DNA of 26,637 nt from Desulfobacula sp. (GTDB taxonomy: Bacteria > Desulfobacterota > Desulfobacteria > Desulfobacterales > Desulfobacteraceae): positions 1 to 26,637 of the forward strand of contig NZ_JAIOSW010000435.1 of the NCBI RefSeq assembly GCF_021107415.1. Direction: 5' to 3'. The translations under genes were made by a program, and so were the position numbers. Shown here one piece after another: positions 1 to 8,068 of this stretch. The notes beneath the pieces are model-generated. The model worked only from the letters and a program-made list of their open reading frames with translations, was not told the DNA's origin and ran no database searches. Each line of letters opens with the position of its first letter. The first letter of the stretch is position 1.

Positions 1-2094
1 GAATTGGACGTAGAAAAACATGAGAAAAATAGAATTCTTACTCAACTCATTTTGGAAGAGCGATATCAAAAAGAAAATAGAAGTTTCCTATTCATTATCA
101 AAGGATATGCAGGCTCTGGGAAATCTGTTTTATTGAAACGCCTTGCATGGGATGCGTCAGTAGAATTTGATCAGTTTTGTATATTTATAAAAAATGATAC
201 TTCACTTCGATATGAACCCATAATTGAACTTTTTAATTATGTGAAACAGCGGATATATATATTTATTGATAATGCTTTGGAAAACGAAAAAGGGATTATT
301 TCACTAATTGAAAAAGTAGAGAAGAATAAAATTCCAGTTACTATAATTGCATCGGAAAGAACTAATAATTGGAATGAAGAGTCGGATCTAAAAAAATACA
401 CCACCGAAGAATTTTCCATATCTTATTTAAAATCAGATGAAATTGATCAGCTAATCTCCAAATTAGAAAAACATAATTCATTAGGATATTTAGAGGGCAA
501 AACGCCTGAAGAAAGGAAATTAGAACTTAAAGAGCGAGCAGGTAGAGTTTTATTGGTTGCATTACATGAAGCCACTTCTGGTAAGCCTTTTGAAGAAATC
601 GTATTTGATGAATATAATCAGTTAAAAGACGATCAAGCTAAATCATTATATCTAACGGTTTCAATCCTGCACAGACTTGGTTCTGAAGCTAGAGCAGGTT
701 TAATAAGCAGAGTTCACGGAATAAATTTTAATGAGTTTAAAAGGAAACTATTCGATCCATTAGAGTTTGTCGTTTTTACTGAGAAAAACTACTTAATTGG
801 AGATTATGTCTACAAAACTCGACATCCACATATAGCAGAGATTGTCTTTGAAACTGTTTTAAAAGACGACCAATCTAAATATGACGAGTATGTAAGGATT
901 TTGACCTTTCTTGATATTGATTACAAAAGTGACCAAAATGCATTTTTATCAATGACCAATGCAAGAAAACTGATAGAGATCTTTAGAGACCCAAGACATA
1001 TAAGAAATTTATTTAAAATTGTGGGAGAAGAAAATTCAGATAATCCTAAGCTACTTCAACAAAAAGCCATTTTTGAGATGCAGTCAAACGACGGTAGTTT
1101 GGTAAGTGCAGAGAAGTTTCTTAGTGAAGCTCTTGAACTGGCGCCCAATGATCCATTAATTTCTCATTCCTTCGCTGAATTATGTTTAAAAAGGGCGGAA
1201 CTATCAACGAACGATGTCGAAAAATCAAAGCTTTTAAGAACTGCTCGTGATCTGTGTAACAAAATAATCAAGAAGTATACCAATCATAGAGATCATTCAT
1301 ATCATACATTATTGAAAATCGCTCTTATGAATTTAAATGATGTAATTGAAAAAAATGATCCAGTATCAATTGAAGTTAAAATAAAAGAAACGGAACGGCT
1401 AATTTTAATCTCAAAACAACAATTTTCCGATCATGAGTTTTTATTAGAGATTGAGGCAACTTTCAACAAACTCATTAACAATGAACCCAAATCAATTGAA
1501 TTATTAAAAAAAGCCCATAATCTTAACAAAGCTACGCCATTTATTGCCTTGAGGTATTCTAAAATATTAGAAAAAAATGATAAAATTGAGGATGCAAAAA
1601 AAGTACTTAAAGAAACTTTAAATCTAAATCCAAATGATAAAGATATTAATTTTGAATTCGCTAGGTTAATTCAAATAACAGAGCCTCAAAATAAAAAAGA
1701 GATTATTCATTATTACAGACGATCTTTTACAAAAGGAGACACGAGATATGAAGCGCAATTTTGGTATGCTAGAGCACAATATATGTTTAATTTTATAATT
1801 GAAGCCAAAGAAATTTTTGATGAACTATCTTACATAAGAATGGCCCCGGATCGAAAAAACAAACCAAGAGGTTTTCTAAAAGAAAACGGACAATTAATAA
1901 AGTTTGATGGCTCTTTGGTACATAAAGAACTCAGTTATGCCTTTGTAAAAAGAGATATTGTTGGCGATGGTATTTTTATCTATCGTTACAGCGAAAATAA
2001 AAATTGGGATGAATATAAAGTGGGGTCAAGGATTTCATTTAATATAGGATTTAATTTTAAAGGACCGATTGCTGTCAATACTAAAGTTGTCTAA
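1..2094 (+). CDS. STAND-like P-loop NTPase with TPR-like repeats and C-terminal cold-shock-like domain (5' partial)
   Basis: The frame is open to the left edge, so the N-terminus, possibly an effector domain, lies outside the window; a TTG at 4 is probably not the true start. Numbering from that TTG, a Walker A GYAGSGKS sits at residues 34-41, a Walker B-like stretch ends in D89 (IYIFIDN), and an Arg follows in IIASERT near 120. A winged-helix-like section follows, then helical TPR-like repeats (about 350-600) with repeated LNPND/LAPND turns. The last 70 residues resemble a cold-shock domain: LSYAFV stands where KGFGFI would be, GIFIYRYS in the VFVH position, and the end is KGPIAVNTKVV. This layout fits STAND NTPases of antiphage defence that sense an invader and trigger an effector. 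The gene is convergent with zorD, so it is a separate unit. NTPase and TPR are confident; the cold-shock call is good by eye; a defence role is inferred from architecture and neighbours. Confidence 0.72.
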   Translation, partial: ELDVEKHEKNRILTQLILEERYQKENRSFLFIIKGYAGSGKSVLLKRLAWDASVEFDQFCIFIKNDTSLRYEPIIELFNYVKQRIYIFIDNALENEKGIISLIEKVEKNKIPVTIIASERTNNWNEESDLKKYTTEEFSISYLKSDEIDQLISKLEKHNSLGYLEGKTPEERKLELKERAGRVLLVALHEATSGKPFEEIVFDEYNQLKDDQAKSLYLTVSILHRLGSEARAGLISRVHGINFNEFKRKLFDPLEFVVFTEKNYLIGDYVYKTRHPHIAEIVFETVLKDDQSKYDEYVRILTFLDIDYKSDQNAFLSMTNARKLIEIFRDPRHIRNLFKIVGEENSDNPKLLQQKAIFEMQSNDGSLVSAEKFLSEALELAPNDPLISHSFAELCLKRAELSTNDVEKSKLLRTARDLCNKIIKKYTNHRDHSYHTLLKIALMNLNDVIEKNDPVSIEVKIKETERLILISKQQFSDHEFLLEIEATFNKLINNEPKSIELLKKAHNLNKATPFIALRYSKILEKNDKIEDAKKVLKETLNLNPNDKDINFEFARLIQITEPQNKKEIIHYYRRSFTKGDTRYEAQFWYARAQYMFNFIIEAKEIFDELSYIRMAPDRKNKPRGFLKENGQLIKFDGSLVHKELSYAFVKRDIVGDGIFIYRYSENKNWDEYKVGSRISFNIGFNFKGPIAVNTKVV

Positions 2095-2115
2095 TATTTT
2101 CAAAACTCAACATAA

Positions 2116-2204
2116 CTTGCATGCTCATTCATAAAATCATGAATGGAGAAATGTTTTGATTTGTATCGGGATATTAAAGATTTCAAGGTGCGGACTGTGT
2201 CTAT
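2116..2204 (+). repeat. Decayed direct repeat, copy A (left of Zorya)
   Basis: This stretch aligns without gaps to 10509-10597 in the same orientation. Hand counting gives about 63 identical bases of 89, including an exact 17-base core at 2153-2169 (gttttgatttgtatcgg) and a shared cttgcatg start and tgtctat end. The copies lie just outside the zorD end and upstream of zorA. They may be old island-boundary duplications or two relics of one gene. Confidence 0.6.
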
Positions 2205-2224
2205 ACGTCCCGTATCTTTTCGGC

Positions 2225-2299
2225 AAAGTTTTTGATCCGGATTATAACCAGAAGTGCTTGATTGTAGGTGGTGAATCTGGCCCAGGAGCAAGACCTATG
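2225..2299 (+). pseudogene. Fragment of a DUF5131 (phage Gp37/Gp68-like) gene
   Basis: In the frame containing 2255-2299 the translation reads CLIVGGESGPGARPM. From memory this is the signature segment of DUF5131/Gp37-Gp68 proteins, a radical-SAM-like family found in phages and mobile elements. The frame stays open to 2419, but the sequence on both sides of the signature does not look like that family, and full-length members are several hundred residues. I read it as a gene remnant in the 328-base gap between the STAND gene and zorD. The rest of the gap holds repeat copy A and a hairpin. Confidence 0.45.
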
Positions 2300-2325
2300 A
2301 TATTTTTATTGTGTGATGAAGTGAA

Positions 2326-2355
2326 CTTGGCGGGAAAGATAAAAACCCCGCCAAG
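2326..2355. terminator. Hairpin between convergent STAND gene and zorD
   Basis: A 9-bp perfect GC-rich stem (2326-2334 with 2347-2355) closes a 12-base loop. It lies between the converging ends of the STAND gene (2094) and zorD (2423). No T-run directly follows on either strand, so it is at best an imperfect bidirectional terminator. Confidence 0.4.
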
Positions 2356-2422
2356 CTACCAATCTCAGTTTTTCAGCTACTTACATAGTAAATACAACAT
2401 TTCAAACTGGAGAAAATAGAGC

Positions 2423-5400
2423 TCATATGGCCAGTCTTTTTTTATTCATAAAAGCATAAACATCTCTTATGGATATGGGATGGGTCACCAGCAATTGCTT
2501 TAATTCTTTTTGACCCATAATCTCTACATTGTATTCTTGTGCTGTTTTTCGAGTTCTGCCAGAAAGCTTTAATGCGTTTGTCATGAACAATAATTTTGAA
2601 AATGACCTATCAAGGGCATTCTCATATTTTATTTTTGCTGCTTGGACTTCCAGTATGGCTTTGTACCCATCGTAAATAGTATTTTTTACGTTTTTATGCT
2701 TGCATTGAATTAAATAATTGGGGTCCCCAACGACCACAGCGTCAGCCCCATAATCAGCGCCAGATTTTGTCAACCACTTATCATCAGGATTTGAATCTTT
2801 TGCAATAATCAGACAACAGAGGGCTTCAAATTGTTCCCATGAAATTTTATGCAAATCGTCTGATGTAATTTGATGATCTGGGGTAAAAGATTTCATATCA
2901 AATCCTGAAGGGTTAGGAATGACCTGTTCCGGAGTGACGACAGCATCTTTAAGAGATGTTTTCTGGCTTAATAAACTATGAAGATTCACATCAAAGGACT
3001 CAAACTTTGGATGGTGTAAGACCGGAACATATATACTGACATCTTTCTCCTGACCGATTCGATAGACCCTGTCTGTCGCTTGAGCCTCCTTAGCAGGATT
3101 CCAGTGGCGCTCAAAATGAATAACATTATTTGCGCCGACTACAGTCAAACCAACTCCAGCAGCAACTGGTGACATGACAATAATATTAAAACCTTCAACC
3201 GCCTCAAAATCTGATATCATACTTTTTCGGGTTGGCACTGATGCCCTTTTGGCAACAGCTTTAGCATCACCATTAATAATCGAAAGAGGTCCAAGACCAA
3301 ACCAAGCTCCCAAAGCTTGGCTCAAAAACTGTTGAAGCCTTTTGTTTACCGTAAAGATAATACATTTTTCTTTTCGTTTTTTAATCTGCTCAAGGATTTC
3401 AATAAGGCTTTGCATTTTGGCCGATTCATCAAACAGTGATCGCAACTGTCTTTTTTTGTTGGGACTCTCTATTTGTCCTTTATCAGCTAATCGTGGATGG
3501 AGCGATATATCCCTTAATTTTTGCAATGCACCAAGGACTTCGTTTCGTTCTGCGTTAACCCGAGAATCTAATGTTGCGTTATATGCGCTAAGCTGGTCCC
3601 CAGACATAATCTTTTTAAGTGAATTTAGAAACAGCCAGTCTGGGTCTTCAATACCCACATAAATTTTCTTTTCAGGAAGTCCCTCAAGATTATCTTCCTT
3701 AAGGCGACGCAACATCAGTGGGCCAACTTTTATCCTGAGTTCTCGGCCTACTCTGCCTCTAATTTCTTCAATCTCATCACTTGCGGCTCTGACAATTGGC
3801 GTTACGTACCGTTCTCTAAAAAGCTGATATTTATTTAGATGGCCAGGACAAGCCGTATCCATTAGACACCAAAAGTCTGCCAGACTATTTTCCACTGGTG
3901 TTCCAGTCGCAACCAATTTGAACCCAGCCTTTAACCCCTTTGCAGCTCTCGTTTGAAGAGCGTTCGGGTTTTTAGTATTTTGCGCTTCATCAAATACCAC
4001 CATCCCCCAATCAATTTGGCATAAAGAAAATTGATAATCACGCAACGTCTGATATGTGGTAATGACTAATCTTTCAGGCAAATCAAGACGCTCAGCACCA
4101 AAATGTTTTCCAATCTTAAGAGAATATTTGATACCGTCTTGACCATCGTCAAGCGATGTTTGATTACGGATTTCAATCCCGCCAGATCGGTATCGTTTTA
4201 AATCTGCACTGGCCTGAAGAATGATAATTGATTTAAATGGTGAAGAATTGAAAGTTTTATCTACTTCATCTTTCCAGATCTCTAAGAGACTTAAAGGTGC
4301 AACAATGAGAGCAGGTTTCTTTGTTAAGTTTGATTCAGAATTCAGCTTATAGATCTGATCAATTGCAGACAAAGCCATGAAAGTTTTACCCAGCCCCATA
4401 TCATCAGCCAGCAAACCACCATCACTGCTTTTTGATAGTCCAACAATCCATTGAACCCCGATCTCTTGATGAGGATATGGTGTACGTGCATAATTATCCC
4501 AATTCAAATTCTCAGCTGGAAAAAGGATTTCATCAATGGCTTTGTCTACCATTGGAGATGAAAGCTCTAAATCTTCATCATTAAGATCGATATCCACAAC
4601 AGCGACAGAATCATCTGTGTCTTCCTGATCATCATCATATTCGTCTGAGGGGGATGTATCGGAAGAATCTCCGCTTTTATTAATCTTCTGATCGATTCTT
4701 TCAAGCGTTTTAAGGACTGCATCAGGAGTGGATATATCATAGGTTTTTCCTTGAAAATCTATCTCGTGAGCTCCTGTTTTTTGGGCATCTTCAACCAGCA
4801 ATTTTAATTGTTCAAGCGTCTCTTTATCTTCAATTTGGTCTCCCAATTTATTAAAAGATGCAATTTCACCAGCAGAGAAAGACCGTCCAAACCAATCAAT
4901 ACCCGTACCGTCAGTTTCACCAAAATATGCATGTTTGAAAATTGTCGCCCCTTTAACTCTTGCAGAGAAACCAAGATCAAGATCCACCAGACTGGCATCA
5001 ATAAAAGCAGTTGGAGCTTTTAAAAACTCTTGGACTTTGCTTTTAGGAATCGTTCTATTTTCAAGAATCTCATGTACGGCTTTTAGTTTCTGGTCATCAA
5101 ACAAGATTATTTCATCATCCACTCTTAATGCAGTTGCTTTATCAGCCTGGAGTTGACCTAAAACCCTGTTGACTCTTTCTGAACTTGCTTCTTGTCCCAT
5201 ATAGGGAGTGAGAATGAGATTTCCGTCTTCATCTAGTTCAGCTTCAATCGTAATAGATTCAGGAGCTTTAATATCCAGCTTATTAAAGTGTTTGAGATTC
5301 AGTTGCGCCCCAAGCTCTTGCCCCTTTTGCAACGCAAATAACAATCTCAAATTATCGTATTCATTTTTCTCAATTTCACCATGAGCTTGATGAGCACCGA

Positions 5401-5863
5401 ATATGGTCTGCTGGGCCGTTGACAGCAAATATTGCCTGTCTTCTGAAAATTTAAGGACAGGACCTATTACTTTATAAATTCTTGTAAACCGACCATCAGG
5501 TGTTTCAACAGAAAGATCCACACCAAAATTACTATTGCCGGTATTACCTTTAATATCCGCATCAATTTTTCTATCCCATCGTGGAGGCAAACCTAATGAA
5601 TCACATGAACTTTTATCAAAATTAACTACTACCTCTGTTGGGACTATAAATCCATTGGGAATTACTTCGGCGTTCCCCTGTTCCGCTAACATTGTCAAAG
5701 CAATATGTTGATGGGTAATCCATCCCCCTGCTTGACCTTTTTTAATTGCCTTTGAGAGGGTTGATGTTGTAGTGAAATTTAAACCCTCGAAATCTGGTTG
5801 AATAAAGTATTTCTCATTTTCAGAAGAAGTCCGGAGTTTATCGAACCATTTTTTCACATCCAT
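2423..5863 (-). CDS. zorD: Zorya type I protein ZorD: SNF2-family ATPase/helicase with C-terminal Mrr-like nuclease
   Basis: This 1146-residue protein is close to published type I ZorD (about 1,090 residues, from memory). Residues 1-400 are an N-terminal domain without motifs I recognise. A very acidic Ser/Asp linker follows (about 400-445), then a SNF2 ATPase: motif I ADDMGLGKT with K493, a DEAQ Walker B box at 625-628, a GTPVEN motif, and motif VI with ATDRVYRIGQ near 985. The C-terminus (about 1010-1146) has a Mrr/PD-(D/E)xK-like core, GADYGADAVV with D1041 and QCK with Q1053 and K1055. In studied type I systems ZorD acts on invading DNA once ZorAB has sensed infection. The gene begins one base after the zorC stop and ends the operon. 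All key ATPase and nuclease residues are present, so it should be active. Confidence 0.92.
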   Translation of the reverse strand: MDVKKWFDKLRTSSENEKYFIQPDFEGLNFTTTSTLSKAIKKGQAGGWITHQHIALTMLAEQGNAEVIPNGFIVPTEVVVNFDKSSCDSLGLPPRWDRKIDADIKGNTGNSNFGVDLSVETPDGRFTRIYKVIGPVLKFSEDRQYLLSTAQQTIFGAHQAHGEIEKNEYDNLRLLFALQKGQELGAQLNLKHFNKLDIKAPESITIEAELDEDGNLILTPYMGQEASSERVNRVLGQLQADKATALRVDDEIILFDDQKLKAVHEILENRTIPKSKVQEFLKAPTAFIDASLVDLDLGFSARVKGATIFKHAYFGETDGTGIDWFGRSFSAGEIASFNKLGDQIEDKETLEQLKLLVEDAQKTGAHEIDFQGKTYDISTPDAVLKTLERIDQKINKSGDSSDTSPSDEYDDDQEDTDDSVAVVDIDLNDEDLELSSPMVDKAIDEILFPAENLNWDNYARTPYPHQEIGVQWIVGLSKSSDGGLLADDMGLGKTFMALSAIDQIYKLNSESNLTKKPALIVAPLSLLEIWKDEVDKTFNSSPFKSIIILQASADLKRYRSGGIEIRNQTSLDDGQDGIKYSLKIGKHFGAERLDLPERLVITTYQTLRDYQFSLCQIDWGMVVFDEAQNTKNPNALQTRAAKGLKAGFKLVATGTPVENSLADFWCLMDTACPGHLNKYQLFRERYVTPIVRAASDEIEEIRGRVGRELRIKVGPLMLRRLKEDNLEGLPEKKIYVGIEDPDWLFLNSLKKIMSGDQLSAYNATLDSRVNAERNEVLGALQKLRDISLHPRLADKGQIESPNKKRQLRSLFDESAKMQSLIEILEQIKKRKEKCIIFTVNKRLQQFLSQALGAWFGLGPLSIINGDAKAVAKRASVPTRKSMISDFEAVEGFNIIVMSPVAAGVGLTVVGANNVIHFERHWNPAKEAQATDRVYRIGQEKDVSIYVPVLHHPKFESFDVNLHSLLSQKTSLKDAVVTPEQVIPNPSGFDMKSFTPDHQITSDDLHKISWEQFEALCCLIIAKDSNPDDKWLTKSGADYGADAVVVGDPNYLIQCKHKNVKNTIYDGYKAILEVQAAKIKYENALDRSFSKLLFMTNALKLSGRTRKTAQEYNVEIMGQKELKQLLVTHPISIRDVYAFMNKKRLAI

Positions 5864-7321
5864 TTATATTATCCCAAATTTTCGTTTAAACGATCTATAA
5901 TCCTCAGGTGATAAGACATCCTGAGGAGAGATATTTACACCAAGCCTCCTTAAAGCTTCAATCGCATTTTTCTGCCACCTGGAATTGACAGGTGTGTGTG
6001 TTATCTGTGCAACAGCCTCACAGTTTTTCTCAGTCATATTTTGGTTCAAGATTGATGTTAATTCACTATAAAGAACAGAATTTCTACCATAGTCAAATAC
6101 GACAGCGGAAGAATGCAATTGTCTGTAAATCCACAAATAACAACTATGGCTCCCTTCTATCATATGAGCTTGATTGTTAACAAATTGGACATGTATGAGA
6201 GACTTGGTCCCATTCTCCACCATTGAATACGCCGGTAAATGTTCCGGCTTATAGTTACTTTTCAGATATCGTTCTGCACTTTTTGAAAGATACAGTCGAG
6301 TATTTGCAATCAGTTTTTTATAATCTAATCCTTCCAAAAATCTCTTCCGTGATGGAAACATTCTGTGCAACTCTTCTTTGCCTGGAAGGTTTGAAAAATT
6401 TTCAAGTGCCTCCAAAAACAAACGAAGGTCTAATTTAGACAGCCACCCTATTACTATATTATGAAGATGCCTATCTAAAAGACTCCACCATTTTTGAAAT
6501 AAAGGATGATCTTTGGGGATTCTGGGATCACCGGCAATAGACATAATAGCATTTAGCCAACTGTCATCAATTTTCGAATTTTCAGCTCTACTTATTAAGA
6601 TTTCCAACACCTTATGGCCAACGAGGTAAGATTCATCGTACGTTGACTCATATACTGTCTTTTTTTGAACCTCCAACAATAAATTATGGGGTTGATTCAA
6701 TGGAATCGATTTCAGTTGCTCTATGTAATAAATATTTTTTGCAATTGTCAGAAATCTACCTGATGCATAACGATCCAAACCTAAATGCGATACAATATTT
6801 TGAAATTCCTGGTTGGTGTGGATTGACTTTTCTGCAAGCCATCTTGGCCCATTTGAACTTAATAATGTCTCATGGAACGATTTTTTAAGATTTCTTTTTG
6901 GTAGTGCTCTTAGTAGCCACCCTGCAATAGCACCTGGATTTTCTAATTTGTCATATCGATTTAAATAAAATTGATAAACACTTTGGATAAATAAAGTACT
7001 CGGTTTAGGTCTTAGTTGATCAATTTTATTTAGAATTCTTTGTGTTAATGTGATGTGTTCAGCACAACTGGTGGTCAAAGAAACTGCTAGTGCCCTGACT
7101 TTAATAGGAGAATCCAGTTCGGTTTCTAAATTTCTATTCCTACGCACACTTTCTACTAAAGAATTCAAGGCTGCCTTAAACTTTCTATTTTCAGTACCAG
7201 CCCTTTTAGCCAGGGAGGACAATTGGTTTTCAAGACTTTTTATTTGTGTAAGATAATATCCAAAAGGATCATCAGGAATTGAAAAATTCAAACTTTGAAT
7301 TGAAAGTTTAGCAGGCTTCAT
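5864..7321 (-). CDS. zorC: Zorya type I protein ZorC (EH-signature domain)
   Basis: This 485-residue soluble protein is rich in Arg, Lys and aromatic residues. Its place between zorB and zorD is diagnostic for type I Zorya, where ZorC carries the EH_Signature domain. Visible conserved-looking blocks are IAGDPR (GDPR at 264-267), the aromatic FQKWWSLLDRHLHN stretch after it, and a C-terminal SHSCYLWIY followed by VVFDYGR. I recall ZorC as a DNA-binding component recruited to the motor during infection, but its biochemical role is less settled than that of ZorD. The start overlaps the zorB stop by 4 bases (ATGA) and the stop abuts the zorD start, implying translational coupling. The identification rests on synteny plus the EH-like blocks. 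Confidence 0.85.
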   Translation of the reverse strand: MKPAKLSIQSLNFSIPDDPFGYYLTQIKSLENQLSSLAKRAGTENRKFKAALNSLVESVRRNRNLETELDSPIKVRALAVSLTTSCAEHITLTQRILNKIDQLRPKPSTLFIQSVYQFYLNRYDKLENPGAIAGWLLRALPKRNLKKSFHETLLSSNGPRWLAEKSIHTNQEFQNIVSHLGLDRYASGRFLTIAKNIYYIEQLKSIPLNQPHNLLLEVQKKTVYESTYDESYLVGHKVLEILISRAENSKIDDSWLNAIMSIAGDPRIPKDHPLFQKWWSLLDRHLHNIVIGWLSKLDLRLFLEALENFSNLPGKEELHRMFPSRKRFLEGLDYKKLIANTRLYLSKSAERYLKSNYKPEHLPAYSMVENGTKSLIHVQFVNNQAHMIEGSHSCYLWIYRQLHSSAVVFDYGRNSVLYSELTSILNQNMTEKNCEAVAQITHTPVNSRWQKNAIEALRRLGVNISPQDVLSPEDYRSFKRKFGII

Positions 7322-8067
7322 CGATCAGCGATATCCTCTAATTCAGAAATAGATGGTCGTTTAACCGTAAATCGTAAATCAATTCTACGATTACATCGAC
7401 GTTGATCCATAGTCTCCTCAACCGTTTGTACCCTGCGTGATGCAGCATAGCCACTTACGGAAAATAATTTTTGATCATATGCATTAACCATGTCATTAAA
7501 ATTAGGTACAAGGTCAAGGTGCTTTTCCCAAAATTCCCATAGAGAAATTGCTCTATATGTCGACAATCCCCAGTTACCCTTGATCCTTTTAGAAGGCACA
7601 CTATCAGTATGACCCTCTATAAAAACCGTATCCAGGTATTTAAATCGCATTTGTCTATTTGTATCACTGAAGGCTTTATTAATGGCTTGGTGCAATGCTA
7701 TTCCAATTGCAGTAACAGCTTTTTGAACCACTTCGTTTTCTGGAATTTCATCATGACCCGAATCAAATGTCAGGGTACTTTCAGGAATCCTCAAGACGGT
7801 ATCATTATCAGCTATTTCAACCCTGATATTTTGGGAGGCAAGTTCATCTTTAATCTCGTGTAAAATCATTCTTCTCGCATTTTGAGCATTGCGTAATTCC
7901 TCGATATCCCGCTCAATGATTTTCTGGGTTTGAGTCAATTCGATAATCAAGGCAACAACTGCCAAAATAAAAATGACAAGAAGGGCTGACATTAAATCTG
8001 AAAAAGAGACCCAGTATGGATTTTCTTCATCAACTGTGGCTTGGCTTTGATAAAATCTTCTATACAT
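7318..8067 (-). CDS. zorB: Zorya protein ZorB: MotB/OmpA-like peptidoglycan-binding stator subunit
   Basis: This 249-residue protein has a short cytosolic N-terminus, then a single membrane helix (about 24-44) that opens with YWVSFSDLM. D24 matches the ion-coupling Asp of MotB/ZorB. A short amphipathic stretch leads to a C-terminal OmpA/MotB-type peptidoglycan-binding domain with EGHTDSVP at 151-158 and the closing NRRIDLRF at 226-233. In Zorya, ZorB pairs with ZorA to make a motor fixed to the cell wall. Its length is about the same as studied ZorB. The start follows the zorA stop after one base and the stop overlaps the zorC start. The coupling Asp and the wall-binding motifs are intact. 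Confidence 0.93.
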   Translation of the reverse strand: MYRRFYQSQATVDEENPYWVSFSDLMSALLVIFILAVVALIIELTQTQKIIERDIEELRNAQNARRMILHEIKDELASQNIRVEIADNDTVLRIPESTLTFDSGHDEIPENEVVQKAVTAIGIALHQAINKAFSDTNRQMRFKYLDTVFIEGHTDSVPSKRIKGNWGLSTYRAISLWEFWEKHLDLVPNFNDMVNAYDQKLFSVSGYAASRRVQTVEETMDQRRCNRRIDLRFTVKRPSISELEDIADR

Positions 8068-8068
8068 A

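Noticed and set aside
2156..2419. 87-residue plus-strand ORF as an intact gene
   Set aside because: Only its centre (DUF5131 signature) looks like protein; the ends do not, and it has no ribosome-binding site. Recorded as a fragment.
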